Assembly (NCBI GenBank): GCA_032622095.1
Contig: CP136065.1
Location: 55,795,949-55,859,948 of the forward strand
Reading direction: 5' to 3'
DNA length: 64,000 bases
Source: Siphonodentalium dalli
Taxonomy: Eukaryota > Mollusca > Scaphopoda > Gadilida > Siphonodentaliidae
Positions 45,038 to 57,240 of this stretch are shown piece by piece. The position numbers and the translations under genes are program-made. Below the pieces are notes generated by a model. The model did not search any database. It saw nothing but the letters and a program-made list of their open reading frames with translations, and was not told where the DNA came from. How positions within the stretch are numbered: position 1 is the first letter of the stretch; every line of letters begins with the position of its first letter.

Positions 45038-47149
45038 TATCAACCTATATCTATATCAACCTAAATAGTTGGTCTGAAATTTCTAGCTAATGGCTGCGGA
45101 CACACGCACCACAGCAGCGATGTCATAGTAGGTGTGACAATTTATTATGGTGGAGTTTGGTGACAATTGGTCGTCAAAATATGCCATCGCTACTGTGATA
45201 CGTGTGTCCGCAGCCATTGTTGTGTCATGGCATTTCTAACTATTTACTTTTTAACCAAAGTTTGGGCGGTGAGACATAACCCACCTTTCAAAGTTTCGTC
45301 ACGTCACTATGTGGTTCCTTTTAGTTAGGGAGCCCGCATATGTTCTATTTACACGTTTGCGTACAAAAGGTTTGACCCCCTAAAGTTGGTACCAATAATG
45401 GAACATTCTGAAAACCCGATTTCTTAAGTTGCGCATTCCTGGGGTTTAGGGGCTGCTGAACCCCAAAAAGTGCCAAAAATCACTTCTATTTACACTTCCG
45501 CGTACATCGATGAATTTTGGTTTGATGATACTCCTAAGTGTACTCATTAAGAAAACACAACTTAAGAAAGGGATTTTCCTGGGGTTTTCAGATAAGAAAG
45601 GGGGTCCCATGCTGAACCCCAAAACGTGATTTTTCACTTTTTTTTACACTTTCGCGTACATCCATAATTTTTGGTCTCAAAGTACTTTGATATATACTAA
45701 TTATAAAAACACAACTTAAGAAGCAACTTTTCCTGGGGTTTTAAGATAAGAAGGGGGTCATCGGGTCACCCCTCAAAACGTAAAAAAATCACTTATATTT
45801 ACATGATTGCATTTGTCCAACGTGTGTGTATGTGCGTACATCCCTTGTACGTTGCACTATTACAACCAATACATCCCTAAATCGATACGATCAACTTAAG
45901 AAATATATATTCATGTCGTTTTCTGATAACCCCCCCCCCCCCCCCCAACAACCCGATCCATTTTCTAGAACTATAAGTTAGCCAGTTTTATGAAAATTAT
46001 AGCGGGAAAATCTAGTAAAATGTACACAAATGTATATTTTTTCGTGAAGCTAAGACATAATGACACTTTTTGGGCCAAAATTGAAACTCACCATCCAAGA
46101 TGGCCGCCAAAATGGCTGCCGGAAGTTGAAAATATGACATTTTTTCACAAATATCTTCTAGATCAATTCATGCTCTTTTGAACTGGTTGAGTAATGCAAC
46201 TTTATTTTGTGTTTTTTATATTAACTGATCATTGGAGCAATTAAATATGCAATTATTGGGGTCCGGACCCCTTCCGATCCCTCAAAAAATTGATTGTACA
46301 GAATGCGCTATAAAATTTCACCCAAAAAAATCACAATTGGGATTCTAGTCATATTTCAACAAGAAATGAAAAGAACATTGTAATGTGAGTGAGGCATATC
46401 ATTACCTATGAATATTCCAAATCACTGGAACCAAAATTCTTACTTTGGCTCAAAATGGCTGCCAATATGGCCGCCAAAATATGGAAAATGGTAAATATTA
46501 CACCAGCGTGTCCTGCAATCGCTTACAAGTTGTGTTGATGTATAAAATGGGACATTCTGCATTCTATACATTGAATGCTAACATGTCTGATGCACCATGG
46601 TTAATTGTTCTATTTTCACCACAGACATCGTCAAAAATATTGGACTTTTAAAAAACTTGACATAAATATTGGCCAAAATTCAGTTTTCAGGTTTGAACCA
46701 TTTTTTCAGGTAAAATATAACTATCTCTGGATTGAAAGGTGTTTATTGTTTTGGTCTATCTTAAATGTATCACACTACGGTGTTTATAGACCAAATTTCT
46801 CAAAGCTCAAGATGGCTTCCAAAATGGCAACCAAATTTGTAAAATGCTAATTTTTTACATATATCCCGAACATTCTCTGCATTATCCGAAAAGATAGCAA
46901 ATTGTAACTCACTTGGTTATTATACGTGTTAGTTAACTCACTGACAACTACATGTTCTATTCCCAGTTGTCCCAGTTCCGTATGGGGCATGACAAATTCA
47001 TTTTAAAGTATGTAATTTGCCGAGAACCTCTTTTGTGATTTTGGCCATATTTATTGAAAGGAAATGGGCAGAAATTTGAGACAGAACTGAGATGGACCAT
47101 AATCGTTGGCTATTCTGGTCCATTATGATAAAAACAATGTCTACAGGAT

Positions 47150-48845
47150 ACAGTGTGGATGCCAAGATCGTAGCCAGGGAGTTACTCTGTGACCATATGT
47201 GAGGTGAATAGGTATACATGGAGTTATTGTATGTCATGACTGATGTGAGTATGTATACAATGAGTGACTATATGGTTATAAGTGGGTTGTCCATGGTAAG
47301 ATGCATCTAGGTATACAGGGAGAGGTCATGGTCAGGTGTGAGGTGAATCGGTATGCATGGAGTGACTGTATGGTGTATGATTGTGTATATCCAGTACGGG
47401 TGCATCCGGTGTGCCTGTATGGTCATTGGTGTGGTGTATGGATATATCTACATGGTCATCTATGTGTTTATCATGTATATATGGAGTGACTGTAAGGTCA
47501 TGGGTGGGATGTACATGTGTTGTCTGTATGATCATGGATGGGGTGTGTGGATAAATAGGTAGTGATTTTATGGTTACGGGTAATGTGCATAGGTATATAT
47601 GGAATGACTGTACGGTCATGATTCAATATGAATACCTGGAGTAAGCTGGTGGACATTATCGAGCGTGTGGGTACATAGGGAGTGTCCTTGTGGTAACGGG
47701 TGGGATGTATATTTATATATATCGTGGATGTATTTTCATTGGTGGGTGTATAGGTCTTAGCTGTATTATCATGGATGGCGTGTATGATTATACAGTGAAT
47801 TGCTGAATTGTCATGTGTGAGGTGTATATGCAAGTATGGATTGTTTGAGTGGTGGTATGTGCGGGTTTTTAGTATATCTGGAAGGGCTGAATGGCCATTA
47901 GTGAGCGTTACATGTATACCTGGAGTGAATCTATGGTCTATGATGGGCTGCATACGTATATCAAGTGGTTATATGACTATATGTGTCGAATAGGTATACA
48001 TGTAGTGACTGTATGGTTAATGGTGAGATGAGTACATGTAGGTATACAAGTAGTGACTGTATGATCATAAATGTAATGAACATCTATACAGGGGGTGACA
48101 GGCGTATGAGTATACATGTACCTGGTGTTCCTGTTTGGTGACTCGTGTCGGTATCGTCATGTGTAGGTTATACCAGTACACACACGTGTTGCTTTATTGT
48201 CATGGGCGAGGGATATGTGTATATAGCGAGTGGCTATATGGCCATGGATGAGGTGCATATGCTTACATGGAGTGACTATACTGACATGGCTGGGGTGTAT
48301 TAGTATATCTTGAGTGGCTATCCGGCTACGGTGTGACAAATAGGAATACATGGATTGACATGGCCACTGTTGGTGTGAATATGAATACAAGGATTGACCA
48401 TGATCGTGTATGAATGTTTTGAATAGGTACACACGGGGTGACTATATGGCCATAGATCAGGTGAAGGAGTATACAAGGTAACATGGGTGAGGGTATGTGT
48501 GTGAAGCGAGTGGCTATATGGCCATTGGTGATGTGCATATGTATACCGGAATGACTTTATGGTCATTGTTGTGGTGTTGATGTATATATTGATTGTTCAT
48601 TTGAACATGCGTTTGGGGAATAGGTATACAGGGGATGACCTTATGGCAAGTGGTGAGATGAATGGGTATACATGGAGTGACTATATGGTTATGGGTCATG
48701 TTTAGGAGTATACCCGGTGTGCCTGCATTGTGACGCGTGGCTGTATGGTCATCCGTGGTCATGGGTCAGGTGTACATGTATACAGTGGGTAACTATATTG
48801 TTATGTATGTGGTGTTTATGTATATATGTAATGACTGTGTGTTAA
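47150..48845 (+). repeat. Minisatellite, left block of giant foldback 2
   Basis: About 42-bp units (tgactgtatggtcatgggtg + aggtgaataggtatacatgg). About 1.7 kb, nearly three times the right block, so the two sides have changed copy number independently. Confidence 0.8.
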
Positions 48846-48850
48846 TGGGT

Positions 48851-48918
48851 GGCTATCGCTATGACATGACCTCTCTATTGATTAACATATCCTTGAGTTA
48901 TTGTGGAAAGCGATAGCC
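48851..48918. repeat. Centre block of giant foldback 2
   Basis: GGCTATCGCT and AGCGATAGCC bracket about 48 bp containing ttaacatatccttgagtta. The same core, inverted, is the centre of giant foldback 1 at 36106-36170 (aactcaaggatatgttaac). It is the only non-repeated part of the element and so a family signature. Confidence 0.75.
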
Positions 48919-48919
48919 A

Positions 48920-49540
48920 CTCAAGGTACATATGTACAACCCACCCATTACCCCAGTCACTCCATATGTACATAAACACCACACAAATGACAACATGGTC
49001 ACCCACTTTATACACGTACATGTACTAGTACACCTGATTATACAGCCATACTTGGTTATACCCGTACATACCACAAATGACGATACAGCCACGAGTCACC
49101 ATGCATGAACACCTACACCCGACCATATAGTCACTCTATGTATACATATTCAATACATTCACGATCATACAGTCACTCAATGTATACATATTCACCTCAC
49201 ATGGACCATACAGCCACTGCATGTATACCTATTCGCCATACCCATGACCTTGGAGTAAATCCAGGTTTACATATGCACATCACCAATGATGAGCCCTTCC
49301 AGATATACCAATATCCGCACATACGACCACTCATACGTTCCATACTTGCCATACTCATACACGCCATCCATGATAATAAATCTACTCCCCATACACCACC
49401 AATGATAACACATCCACAACATATATAAATATACGCCCCACCGTTACCAACAGGGCACTCCATATATACCCACACACCATTCATGACCATATAATAACTC
49501 CCTGTATACCTATTATCCTCATATATGGTCATAACTCCAT
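48920..49540 (-). repeat. Minisatellite, right block of giant foldback 2
   Basis: The same 42-bp unit read on the other strand (catgaccatacagtcactcc-type). About 0.62 kb. Confidence 0.8.
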
Positions 49541-51380
49541 GGCTACCATCTTGGCTTCCACCCTGTATCCAGTTGATAATTTTTTATCATAATGGGCCAG
49601 AATACCCACATATCATGATTCATCTCAGTTCAGTCTCAAAGTTCTGCCCATTTCCTTTCAATAATATGGTTCTCCGCAAAATTCCATACTGCAACTTTAA
49701 AATGAATTTGTCATGCCCCATACGGAACTGGGACAAACATAATAGAACGTAGTTGTCAGTTAATTACATTGTAACTAACACGTACAATAACCAAGTGAGT
49801 CACAATTTGCCACTTTTTTACGGATAACGCAGAGAATAATGTTCGGGACATGTTAACTTTTAACTTTTTACAAATTTGGTTGCCATTTTGGAAGCCATCT
49901 TGAGCAATTTAGTCCATAAACACCGTAGTGTGACACAATTAAGATAGACCAAAACAATAAACACCTTTCAATCCAAAGATAGTTACATTTTACTTGAACA
50001 AATGGTCGAACCCCGAAAAGTGAATTCTTGCCGATATTTATGTCCAATATTTCTGGTAAATGTCAGTGGTGACAATAGTAAAAATGATCCATGGTGCATC
50101 AGACATGTTAGTATGCAATGTATAGAAAACAGATTAGCTAATTGTGTACATCAACCACAACTTGTAACCGATTGCAGGACACCCTGGGGCAATATTTACC
50201 ATTTTCCATATTTTAGCGGCCATTTTCGCAGCCATTTTTAGCCAAGGTAAGATTTATGGTTCCAGAGATTTGGAATATTCATAGGTAATGATATGCCTCA
50301 CTTACATTACAATGTTCTTTTCATTTCTTGTTGAAATATGACTAGAATCTCAATTGTGATTTTTTTGTAAAATTTTGTACTGCGTTCTGTAAAATCGAAT
50401 TTTTGAGGGATCGGAAGGGGTTAGGACCCCAATAATTGCATATTTAATTGCTCCAATGATCAGATAATATAAAAAACACAAAATAAAGTTGCATTACTCA
50501 ACCAGTTCCAAACAGCATGAATTGATCTAGAAGATATTTGTGAAAACATATTTTCAACTTCCGGCAGCCATTTTGGCGGCCATCTTGGATGGTGAGTTTC
50601 AATTTTGGCCCAAAAAAGTGTCATTATGTCTTAGCTTCACGAAAATATATACATTTGTATACATTTTACTAGATTGTCCCGCTATAATTTTCATAAAACT
50701 GGCTCACTTATAGTTCTAGAAAATGGATCGGGTTGTGTGGGGGGGGGGGGTAACAAGTCTCGTTCTTATCAGAAAACGACATGAATATATATTTCTTAAG
50801 TTGATCGTATCGATTTAGGGATGTATTGGTTGTAATAGTGCAACGTACAAGGGATGTACGCACATATACACACGTTGGACGAATGCAATCATGTAAATAA
50901 AAGTGATTTTTTACGTTTTGAGGGGTGACCCGATGACCCCCTTCTTATCTTAAAACCCCAGGAAAAGTTGCTTCTTAAGTTGTGTTTTTATAATTAGTAT
51001 ATATCAAAGTACTTTGAGACCAAAAATTATGGATGTACGCGAAAGTGTAAAAAAAAGTGAAAAATCACGTTTTGGGGTTCAGCATGGGACCCCCTTTCTT
51101 ATCTGAAAACCCCAGGAAAATCCCTTTCTTAAGTTGTGTTTTCTTAATGAGTACACTTAGGAGTATCATCAAACCAAAATTCATCGATGTACGCGGAAGT
51201 GTAAATAGAAGTGATTTTTTGCACTTGTTGGGGTTCAGCAGCCCCTAAACCCCAGGAATGCGCAACTTAAGAAATCGGGTTTTCAGAATGTTCCATTATT
51301 GGTACCAACTTTAGGGGGTCAAACCTTTTGTACGCAAAAGTGTAAATAGAACATATGCGGGCTCCCCAACTATTTGTGGT

Positions 51381-52394
51381 CTTTGTATTTTGTTCCTGTT
51401 ATGGTAAACGAAAGAGCGTCTTTACGAACAATTGAACAACAAGAACATTGATATATTTTTCCGAGTGTTTCCCCGCAGTGTATATAAAGCATGCATGTGG
51501 ATCGATATTTCGAGTATTCATCGACCTATCTGGACCTATCTTTTTTTTCTCTCATTCCGTGTTACGTAGACATGAGATATGGGGGTTCAAATGTATTTGC
51601 CATGATCATTTGGGTGGGGTATAGCAGGAGAAAAAAGGGGGTGTCTGCAATAACCTTCCAGGGAGGGTGGGTGTGTGGCTCGAGGTCGATTTTTTTTTTC
51701 AATTAACATATTGATCAAAGATTATTTAAGAAACATCAATATATTTGAATTATATCGCTTAGCTGCGCACTGCATGTGCTTACTGTCGCATCATTTCTTA
51801 GTATGATTATGTCTCTATTATTGAATAAAGTACAATGTATGCATCACCAAGTTGGACACTTATATTAGGAACGTTGCTGTGCTGTGATGTGCACGTAGCT
51901 ATTGGGTTGGCTGACTGTTTATTGAACATGAAGACACAATTTGTATCATTCATTGGAGAGGCATCAGGAATGCTATCATTAAGCATTTATTCCACTATCA
52001 AACAGTATTATAAAAAAATGTAATCCAGGCATTGGCTAACAATGTCTCATCTTTTCTCAGTATTTCTGCTAGTCGATATTCAATCAATAAGCATGTAATG
52101 ACATGCTGACCAGCAGTCCAATAGGTCTATATGTATATGCATTACACACAGACCCTTTTTAATGACAAAATGTGACATCGGGCGTGTCAACAAAATAAAG
52201 TAATAACAAAACTATTTGCAAATATCACCTGTCTTTTACACCAGTCAATGGTTACATAAACCATTTTTCTTTCAATTAGGATGGTCGCCCATACCTAAGC
52301 AAGCACTAACGCAATGCTCAGAGTCAATTGAATCCACCTGAATTTCAATGACCAGCCAACTTGAATAATGCAGGTAATATTATACCATCATATC
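51381..52394. other. Intergenic, nothing identified
   Basis: No coding frame that I can support; no repeat recognised. Confidence 0.3.
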
Positions 52395-52478
52395 TAAATC
52401 ATGCCATGAATCTTACTTTGGCTAACGCCCGTATAGTCGTATGGTCATTAGCCAGAGTAAGATGCATGGCATGATATA
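52395..52478. mobile_element. TA-flanked MITE reduced to its tips
   Basis: 84 bp: TA AATCATGCCATGAATCTTAC..., a 9-bp loop (gtcgtatgg), then its inverse to GGCATGATA TA. Only the terminal 40 bp of each end remain, making a compact hairpin. Confidence 0.7.
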
Positions 52479-52849
52479 GATAGTTACTTACTATAACAAT
52501 CCTTATGTTTTGCTTGCAGGAATATATTGAAAAATGCTGAAAGCTATTTGTTGGACAGAACCTGCCACGTGTGGTCTTGGTCCGCGGGCTTGGAATACAG
52601 AGTGATATATACTTATATCAGTTTGAGACAGTTATTAGTCTCAGTTTGGAATATCGATATAATTCGCTAAGTTTTTCTAGATTATTGCCACTATAAAAAG
52701 ATAAGAACATTCTTGATATCGAATGAACTCACCTGATCGGTCCACCATCATGACATACGTGGTATGATACCACACATAAGGGTATGCATAGGAAAATTTC
52801 TAAGTTGGCAGGGAGAAAATAATTCTTTTCAGGACTATGCACATTGCCG

Positions 52850-53060
52850 ACTGGCCACCACCCTGACGTCAGGAAATAAGACTACTTGCATTATTGTATA
52901 CATGTACATACTTTATGTATCTCGTACCCGAAGTGTCGTCATCATGTCATTGAGCCACGCGTTAGCAAGAACGACCACATTCAAAGTAAAGTAATGGAAT
53001 TGGATAGCTTTCGTCACGCGAATCGACTGCGGACTGGTTGTCAGGAAAGTCTGCATAAAC
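52850..53060 (+). repeat. Duplicated segment, partner of 57805-58030
   Basis: Parallel strings: agactacttgca.tattgtataca, tcgtacccga.gtg.cgtc, gagccacgcgtt.gcaa, gcgaatcgactgcg. Roughly three quarters identical by eye. It could be an exon-like paralogue or an old repeat; neither copy keeps a shared reading frame throughout. Confidence 0.5.
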
Positions 53061-54173
53061 GCTCTTTATATCGGCGTTTGGACGTGATATAGAAATGGGT
53101 CCCTGTCATCCGTATGTGCGTTCGTCCGTATACGTATAATATGATCACACGCTAGCGTAATTAATGAAACAAAGCAAAACCACTATGCCGATAAGCGTGT
53201 CCATTTCATAGCTGTTCATTTCATTCAAAGGTGTCACCGTGTCGATTTCAACGAAAATCGACGAACAACGTCATCGTGTAACTTTCCCCATTGACCGAGT
53301 TCGCCTGAATGTATCTTCTGCTTTGTTCATAATTATGTGTTCCTTTCGATTCCATGGCGAAAATAGTATATTTATGGATTATCACATGCATGTATGTACT
53401 ATATAGTCTTATGATAACAATTAATTCCTTATTAAATTTATGTTATTTCGTTTCGCACAATACTGCACCGTACCAAGTGCTGTACATTAAATACCCAGTA
53501 GGACGGTAAATTCGTGATGACATTCTTATTATATTTCACATCAGGAATGTCGATCACTTTTCACTCGCCCCGATGTGTGTAGACTGTAGTTACAATAGTG
53601 TCGTTATTTATTGTGTCTTGTTTTCTCAATAAAAAGGTAAACTAAGGCAACGAATGAACTTACATTGTAATTCAATATTCATAATTCTCATTTGCAATAC
53701 CAGTAATCGAAAGACACAGTAACAAGATTTTCCGATTACGACATTAATGCTTTAAGCCCACCGATCTACTGTGCGACAAAGGCGCTCGCGAAATTCTAAA
53801 CATCAGCGTCGTATTAGATAATAATTGGTGACGTCACAAAATCAGATATAGTCCGGCTTTGGTTCGTTATTACATGGGCGCTCGCTATCTCAGTCACCAC
53901 ATACAGATCGGATTTGAATAGTTTTTGGTAACCTCATGAACAACAATACATATGGAGAAAGGGATATTCGCATGAAGTGGATTCCGTCCATTAGTTTGTT
54001 GACTAGTTATGGACATTAGAGTGAAAATGCATCGGTGTCAAATTTTGATATCTGTATCGCAGTCATCGTATGTCAAGTTTAAATGATATTTAATATGCTT
54101 GTGAGGCAGAATGAATGGAACAATATGCATGTGTAACATGGTTTGTTCATTCATTTCTTCTGAATGTATTGCC
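53061..54173. other. Intergenic, nothing identified
   Basis: No coding frame and no repeat recognised. Confidence 0.3.
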
Positions 54174-54404
54174 TTAACCCGTTCATGACGGGAGCTGCGC
54201 TGGTGCAGCTTTAAAGATCCTGTGCCAGTGCATTCTCCTATATAAGTGAGTCTCCCATATATAAGAGAATGCACTGGCTTACAGGAAGAATGTAAATATT
54301 GTAAGTCCAAAGCATTCTCTGATATATGCGAGGCATATATAAGAGAATGCATTGGCACAGGGTTTTCGCAAAATTTCAAGATGCTCCAGACATGTAAGGG
54401 TTAA
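54174..54404. mobile_element. Twin-hairpin TTAA element with CCCGTTCATGAC ends
   Basis: TTAA at 54174-54177 and 54401-54404. The ends CCCGTTCATGACGGGAGC and the inverse of CCCTTACATGTCTGGAGC are clearly related to each other but not to CCCTTTACCCAACA. Two shortened hairpins (54224-54278 and 54306-54355) keep the GCCAATGC stem but have lost the GTCGACC centre. 231 bp. It shows the same hairpin module carried by different termini. Confidence 0.75.
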
Positions 54405-55222
54405 TAATTCAGTAAAAGTGTAAAATGCGTCGCTCGATGTAGCTTCGTCATCTTAGATCGGATGAGACTGCTGTATTTTGGTATATTCATGAACCACAAT
54501 GGGATGAAGAATATCCACATGATATAGGTTTTGTCCGGTGAAAGCATCTTTCGACTAGATGATCGGGGCCTGCGGCCTACGGCCTCGTCCATATAGTTGA
54601 CGAATGTACAGTCGCGAGTCCATTAACCAACTTTAAACACAGTTTTCTATATACAAGGAGAAATTACAATTATACATCTCGATACATGAGACGTTTACGA
54701 AAATAGTCCTTGGCTAACAACAAAACCACGCCCCTTCACACGGCTCGTGTTAGTGGAAATTGATTGTGGACTTTGCCGTGAATACAATAACACGCGGTAC
54801 AACTCACTGCAAAAATAAACGTCGATGTACGAAAACATAATAAATATATGTTTTGGGCTGAACATAGCGTAGTATATATATAGGTAATATATACTGTCGA
54901 CGCAATAGAATCTGTATTTTTGTCACGTATGCATATAAATATATGTTTGACTCGAACAATGCATTTTCATATTGTCACGATATTGTTGTGACCAGAAGAA
55001 GAACATTAACTCCATATCTGCAGACGTTACAATTCAATGTGATATATACCCGCTGTTGTGCAAATTAGTAGCACACCTCTCGACACAAATACTTAAATTA
55101 TACGTGGGGGTTATAAACTCTGTGAATATGTTTAATCTTCTGGACGGATGTCGCATATAACTATTACTATATTGAAGGCATCCACGGAGACCTCAATGTA
55201 CATATATTTGGGGACATGGACC
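54405..55222. other. Intergenic, nothing identified
   Basis: No coding frame. A CG-rich spot, ggggcctgcggcctacggcc, lies at 54565-54584. Confidence 0.3.
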
Positions 55223-55623
55223 TTAACCCTTTACCCAACAAACCGGCCAAAACCGCCCAAATAAAGCTTCAACAGCCTAAAATATCTTCGGTCTGTCTCA
55301 ATAGAACCATAATAATATGGATATCATTGGAACCGGCTCCTTGACCACATTGTGATAGTTACAGTTATGCCCTGTGCCAATGCATTCTCGCATATATGCG
55401 AGTCGACCATAGGTCGCCTCGCATATATAAGAGAATGCATTGGCCTAAAAAAAATCTTTTTTTAACACTTTTTACCATTTTTGTCTTACATTCTTTAACA
55501 ATTTTATAATTTGTAATGTGTTAAGCCAATGCATTCTCTTATGTATGCGAGGCGACCTATGGTCGACTCGCATATATAAGAGAATGCATTGGCACAGGGC
55601 CCTTCTGTTGGGTAAAGGGTTAA
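55223..55623 (+). mobile_element. Twin-hairpin TTAA element, copy C
   Basis: TTAA at 55223-55226 and 55620-55623 with intact CCCTTTACCCAACA ends. Same orientation and order as copy A. Hairpins at 55376-55444 and 55525-55593. The first hairpin has CTCGCATATATGCGAG in its left arm where others have CTCTTATATATGCGAG, which breaks its pairing locally. 401 bp. Confidence 0.85.
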
Positions 55624-55926
55624 TTCTAGGATTGTTTCTGTTTTAGCTGATAGTTTTTCTCGAGAGCGTATCCCTTTGTTGAAACGTGTGCTAAATAAAA
55701 CTTTGGAAAAACGTTTATATTCAGCATGTTCTCCTGAAAATAAGATCAAATTGAACTTATTTCAAAAGCACAAATAAACCCATATCGGCATTATTATTTG
55801 AGCTCTATGTGCACCTAAATCGACTCACCAGATGTACCATCTCTATAATGCGTTATCACTGTGGCCCGCGCCATAAAACGGAATAACTGGGAAACGTCCA
55901 CTATATGCGCTATTTCATAATCAAAT

Positions 55927-55956
55927 ACATACATACATACATACATACATTCATAC
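55927..55956 (+). repeat. (CATA)n microsatellite
   Basis: About seven CATA units, with two degenerate ones following. Confidence 0.9.
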
Positions 55957-56051
55957 ATAGATACAAATATACGGAAGTAAGTCGCAGTGACTTTTATCCG
56001 ATCATAGTTCTGTTGCACAAGTCCTCAAAGTATTCCACAGGTGAGCATCTA

Positions 56052-56275
56052 AGCCAGGGGCGTAGCAAGCAAATGTTATATGGGGGTATAACCATTCATC
56101 GCGAAGCGATCACCCGATGCCGAAGGCGTCGGTTGGGGAGAGCACGAGAGGGGGTGGCCCCCTCTCGATGGGGGGGGGTCCGGGGGTCGTCCCCCGTGAA
56201 AATTTTCTGACATTGGAAGCTTAAAGTGGCTCTCTGGTGGCTTCTGACCCATCTGACATTGTTTTCCCACCCACT
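56052..56275 (+). repeat. Dispersed repeat with a row of GC-rich mini-hairpins
   Basis: Begins ccaggggcgtagcaagcaaa and contains four successive short inverted repeats: TCGC-GAA-GCGA, CCGATGCC-GAA-GGCGTCGG, GAGAGGGGG-TGG-CCCCCTCTC, CGGGGG-TCGT-CCCCCG. I associate such text with a widespread invertebrate repeat. Non-coding. Confidence 0.6.
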
Positions 56276-56499
56276 ACAGCATTATCATATAGATTAGATC
56301 AACATTCTTATCATTTATCAATTGTAATTTAATTTCATAAAATGGTAGGCCGATTGAAAGTGTAATGAACAAATAGGTATATGGGAATTCATGTTGTGTT
56401 ATTATCTAGTCATTAATGATGTAAAATTACTCCCATAACTGGGATCAGATATTCAGAAAGTAAATATGTCACAAACAACCATGAGAAAGTAGACTACAT

Positions 56500-57240
56500 G
56501 GATACACACATCACCATGGGTATGTATTGTGGGGTATTTATCGTGTGGGTATGAATAGTGTGGGTATGCATCGTGGGTATGTATAGTGGGTATGTATAGT
56601 GGGTAGGTATCGTGGGGGTATGTATCCTGGGTATGTACATGTATAGTGGGGGTATGTATAGCGTGGTTATGTATAGTGGTGGTATGTATCGTGTGAGTAT
56701 GTATAGTGTGGGTATGTATAGTGTGGGTATGTATAATGTGGGTATGTATAGTGTGTGTATGTATAGCGTGGGTATGTATAGTGGTGGTATATATTGTGTG
56801 GGTATGTATCGTGTGGGTATGTATAGTGTGGCTATGTATAGTGTGGCTATGTATAGTGTGGGTATGTATAATGTGGGTATGCATAGTGTGGGTATGTATA
56901 GTGGGGGTATGTATAGCGTGGTTATGTATAGTGGTGGTGTGTATTGTGTGAGTATGTATAGTGTGGGTATGTATAGTGTGGGTATGTATAGTGTGGGTAT
57001 GTATAATGTGGGTATGTATAGTGGTGGTATATATTGTGTGGGTATGTATCGTGTGGGTATGTATAGTGTGGGTATGTATAATGTGGGTATGCATAGTGTG
57101 GGTATGTATAATGTGGGTATGCATAGTGTGGGTATGTATAGTGTTGGTATGTATAATAGTATGGGTATGTATCGTTTGGGTATGTATAGTTTGGGTTTGT
57201 ATCATGGAGGTATGTATGGTGTGGGTATGTATCGTGCGGG
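56500..57240 (+). repeat. 15-bp minisatellite (GTGTGGGTATGTATA)n
   Basis: About 45 units. Because 15 is divisible by three and the unit lacks stops in several frames, it yields long open frames on both strands (His-Thr-Ile repeats and Met-Tyr-Ser-Val-Gly repeats). These are artefacts of the repeat. Confidence 0.95.

Larger units (their letters stand above)
45310..51380. mobile_element. Giant foldback element 2 (young), about 6 kb
   Basis: The outer arms 45322-47150 and 49540-51372 are inverted copies of one another. Reading 45361-45925 against 50790-51345 shows only a handful of differences. The tips GTTAGGGAGCCCGCATATG and its complement are flanked by TGTGGT on both sides (45310, 51375), a possible target duplication. 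Inner parts are about 42-bp minisatellite in + orientation (47150-48845) and in inverted orientation (48920-49540), meeting at a centre block (48851-48918). No protein-coding frame. Frames such as 45446-45637 and 51057-51248 are mirror images of the same arm sequence. Confidence 0.9.

Noticed and set aside
45446-51248. Two almost identical 63-codon frames on opposite strands (45446-45637 and 51057-51248)
   Set aside because: Mirror copies within giant foldback arms. Identity follows from the palindrome, and the protein has no recognisable features.
13605-55593. Regularly repeated palindromes suggesting a CRISPR-like array
   Set aside because: The repeats are dispersed in transposon copies, not spaced with unique spacers, and the genome is eukaryotic.
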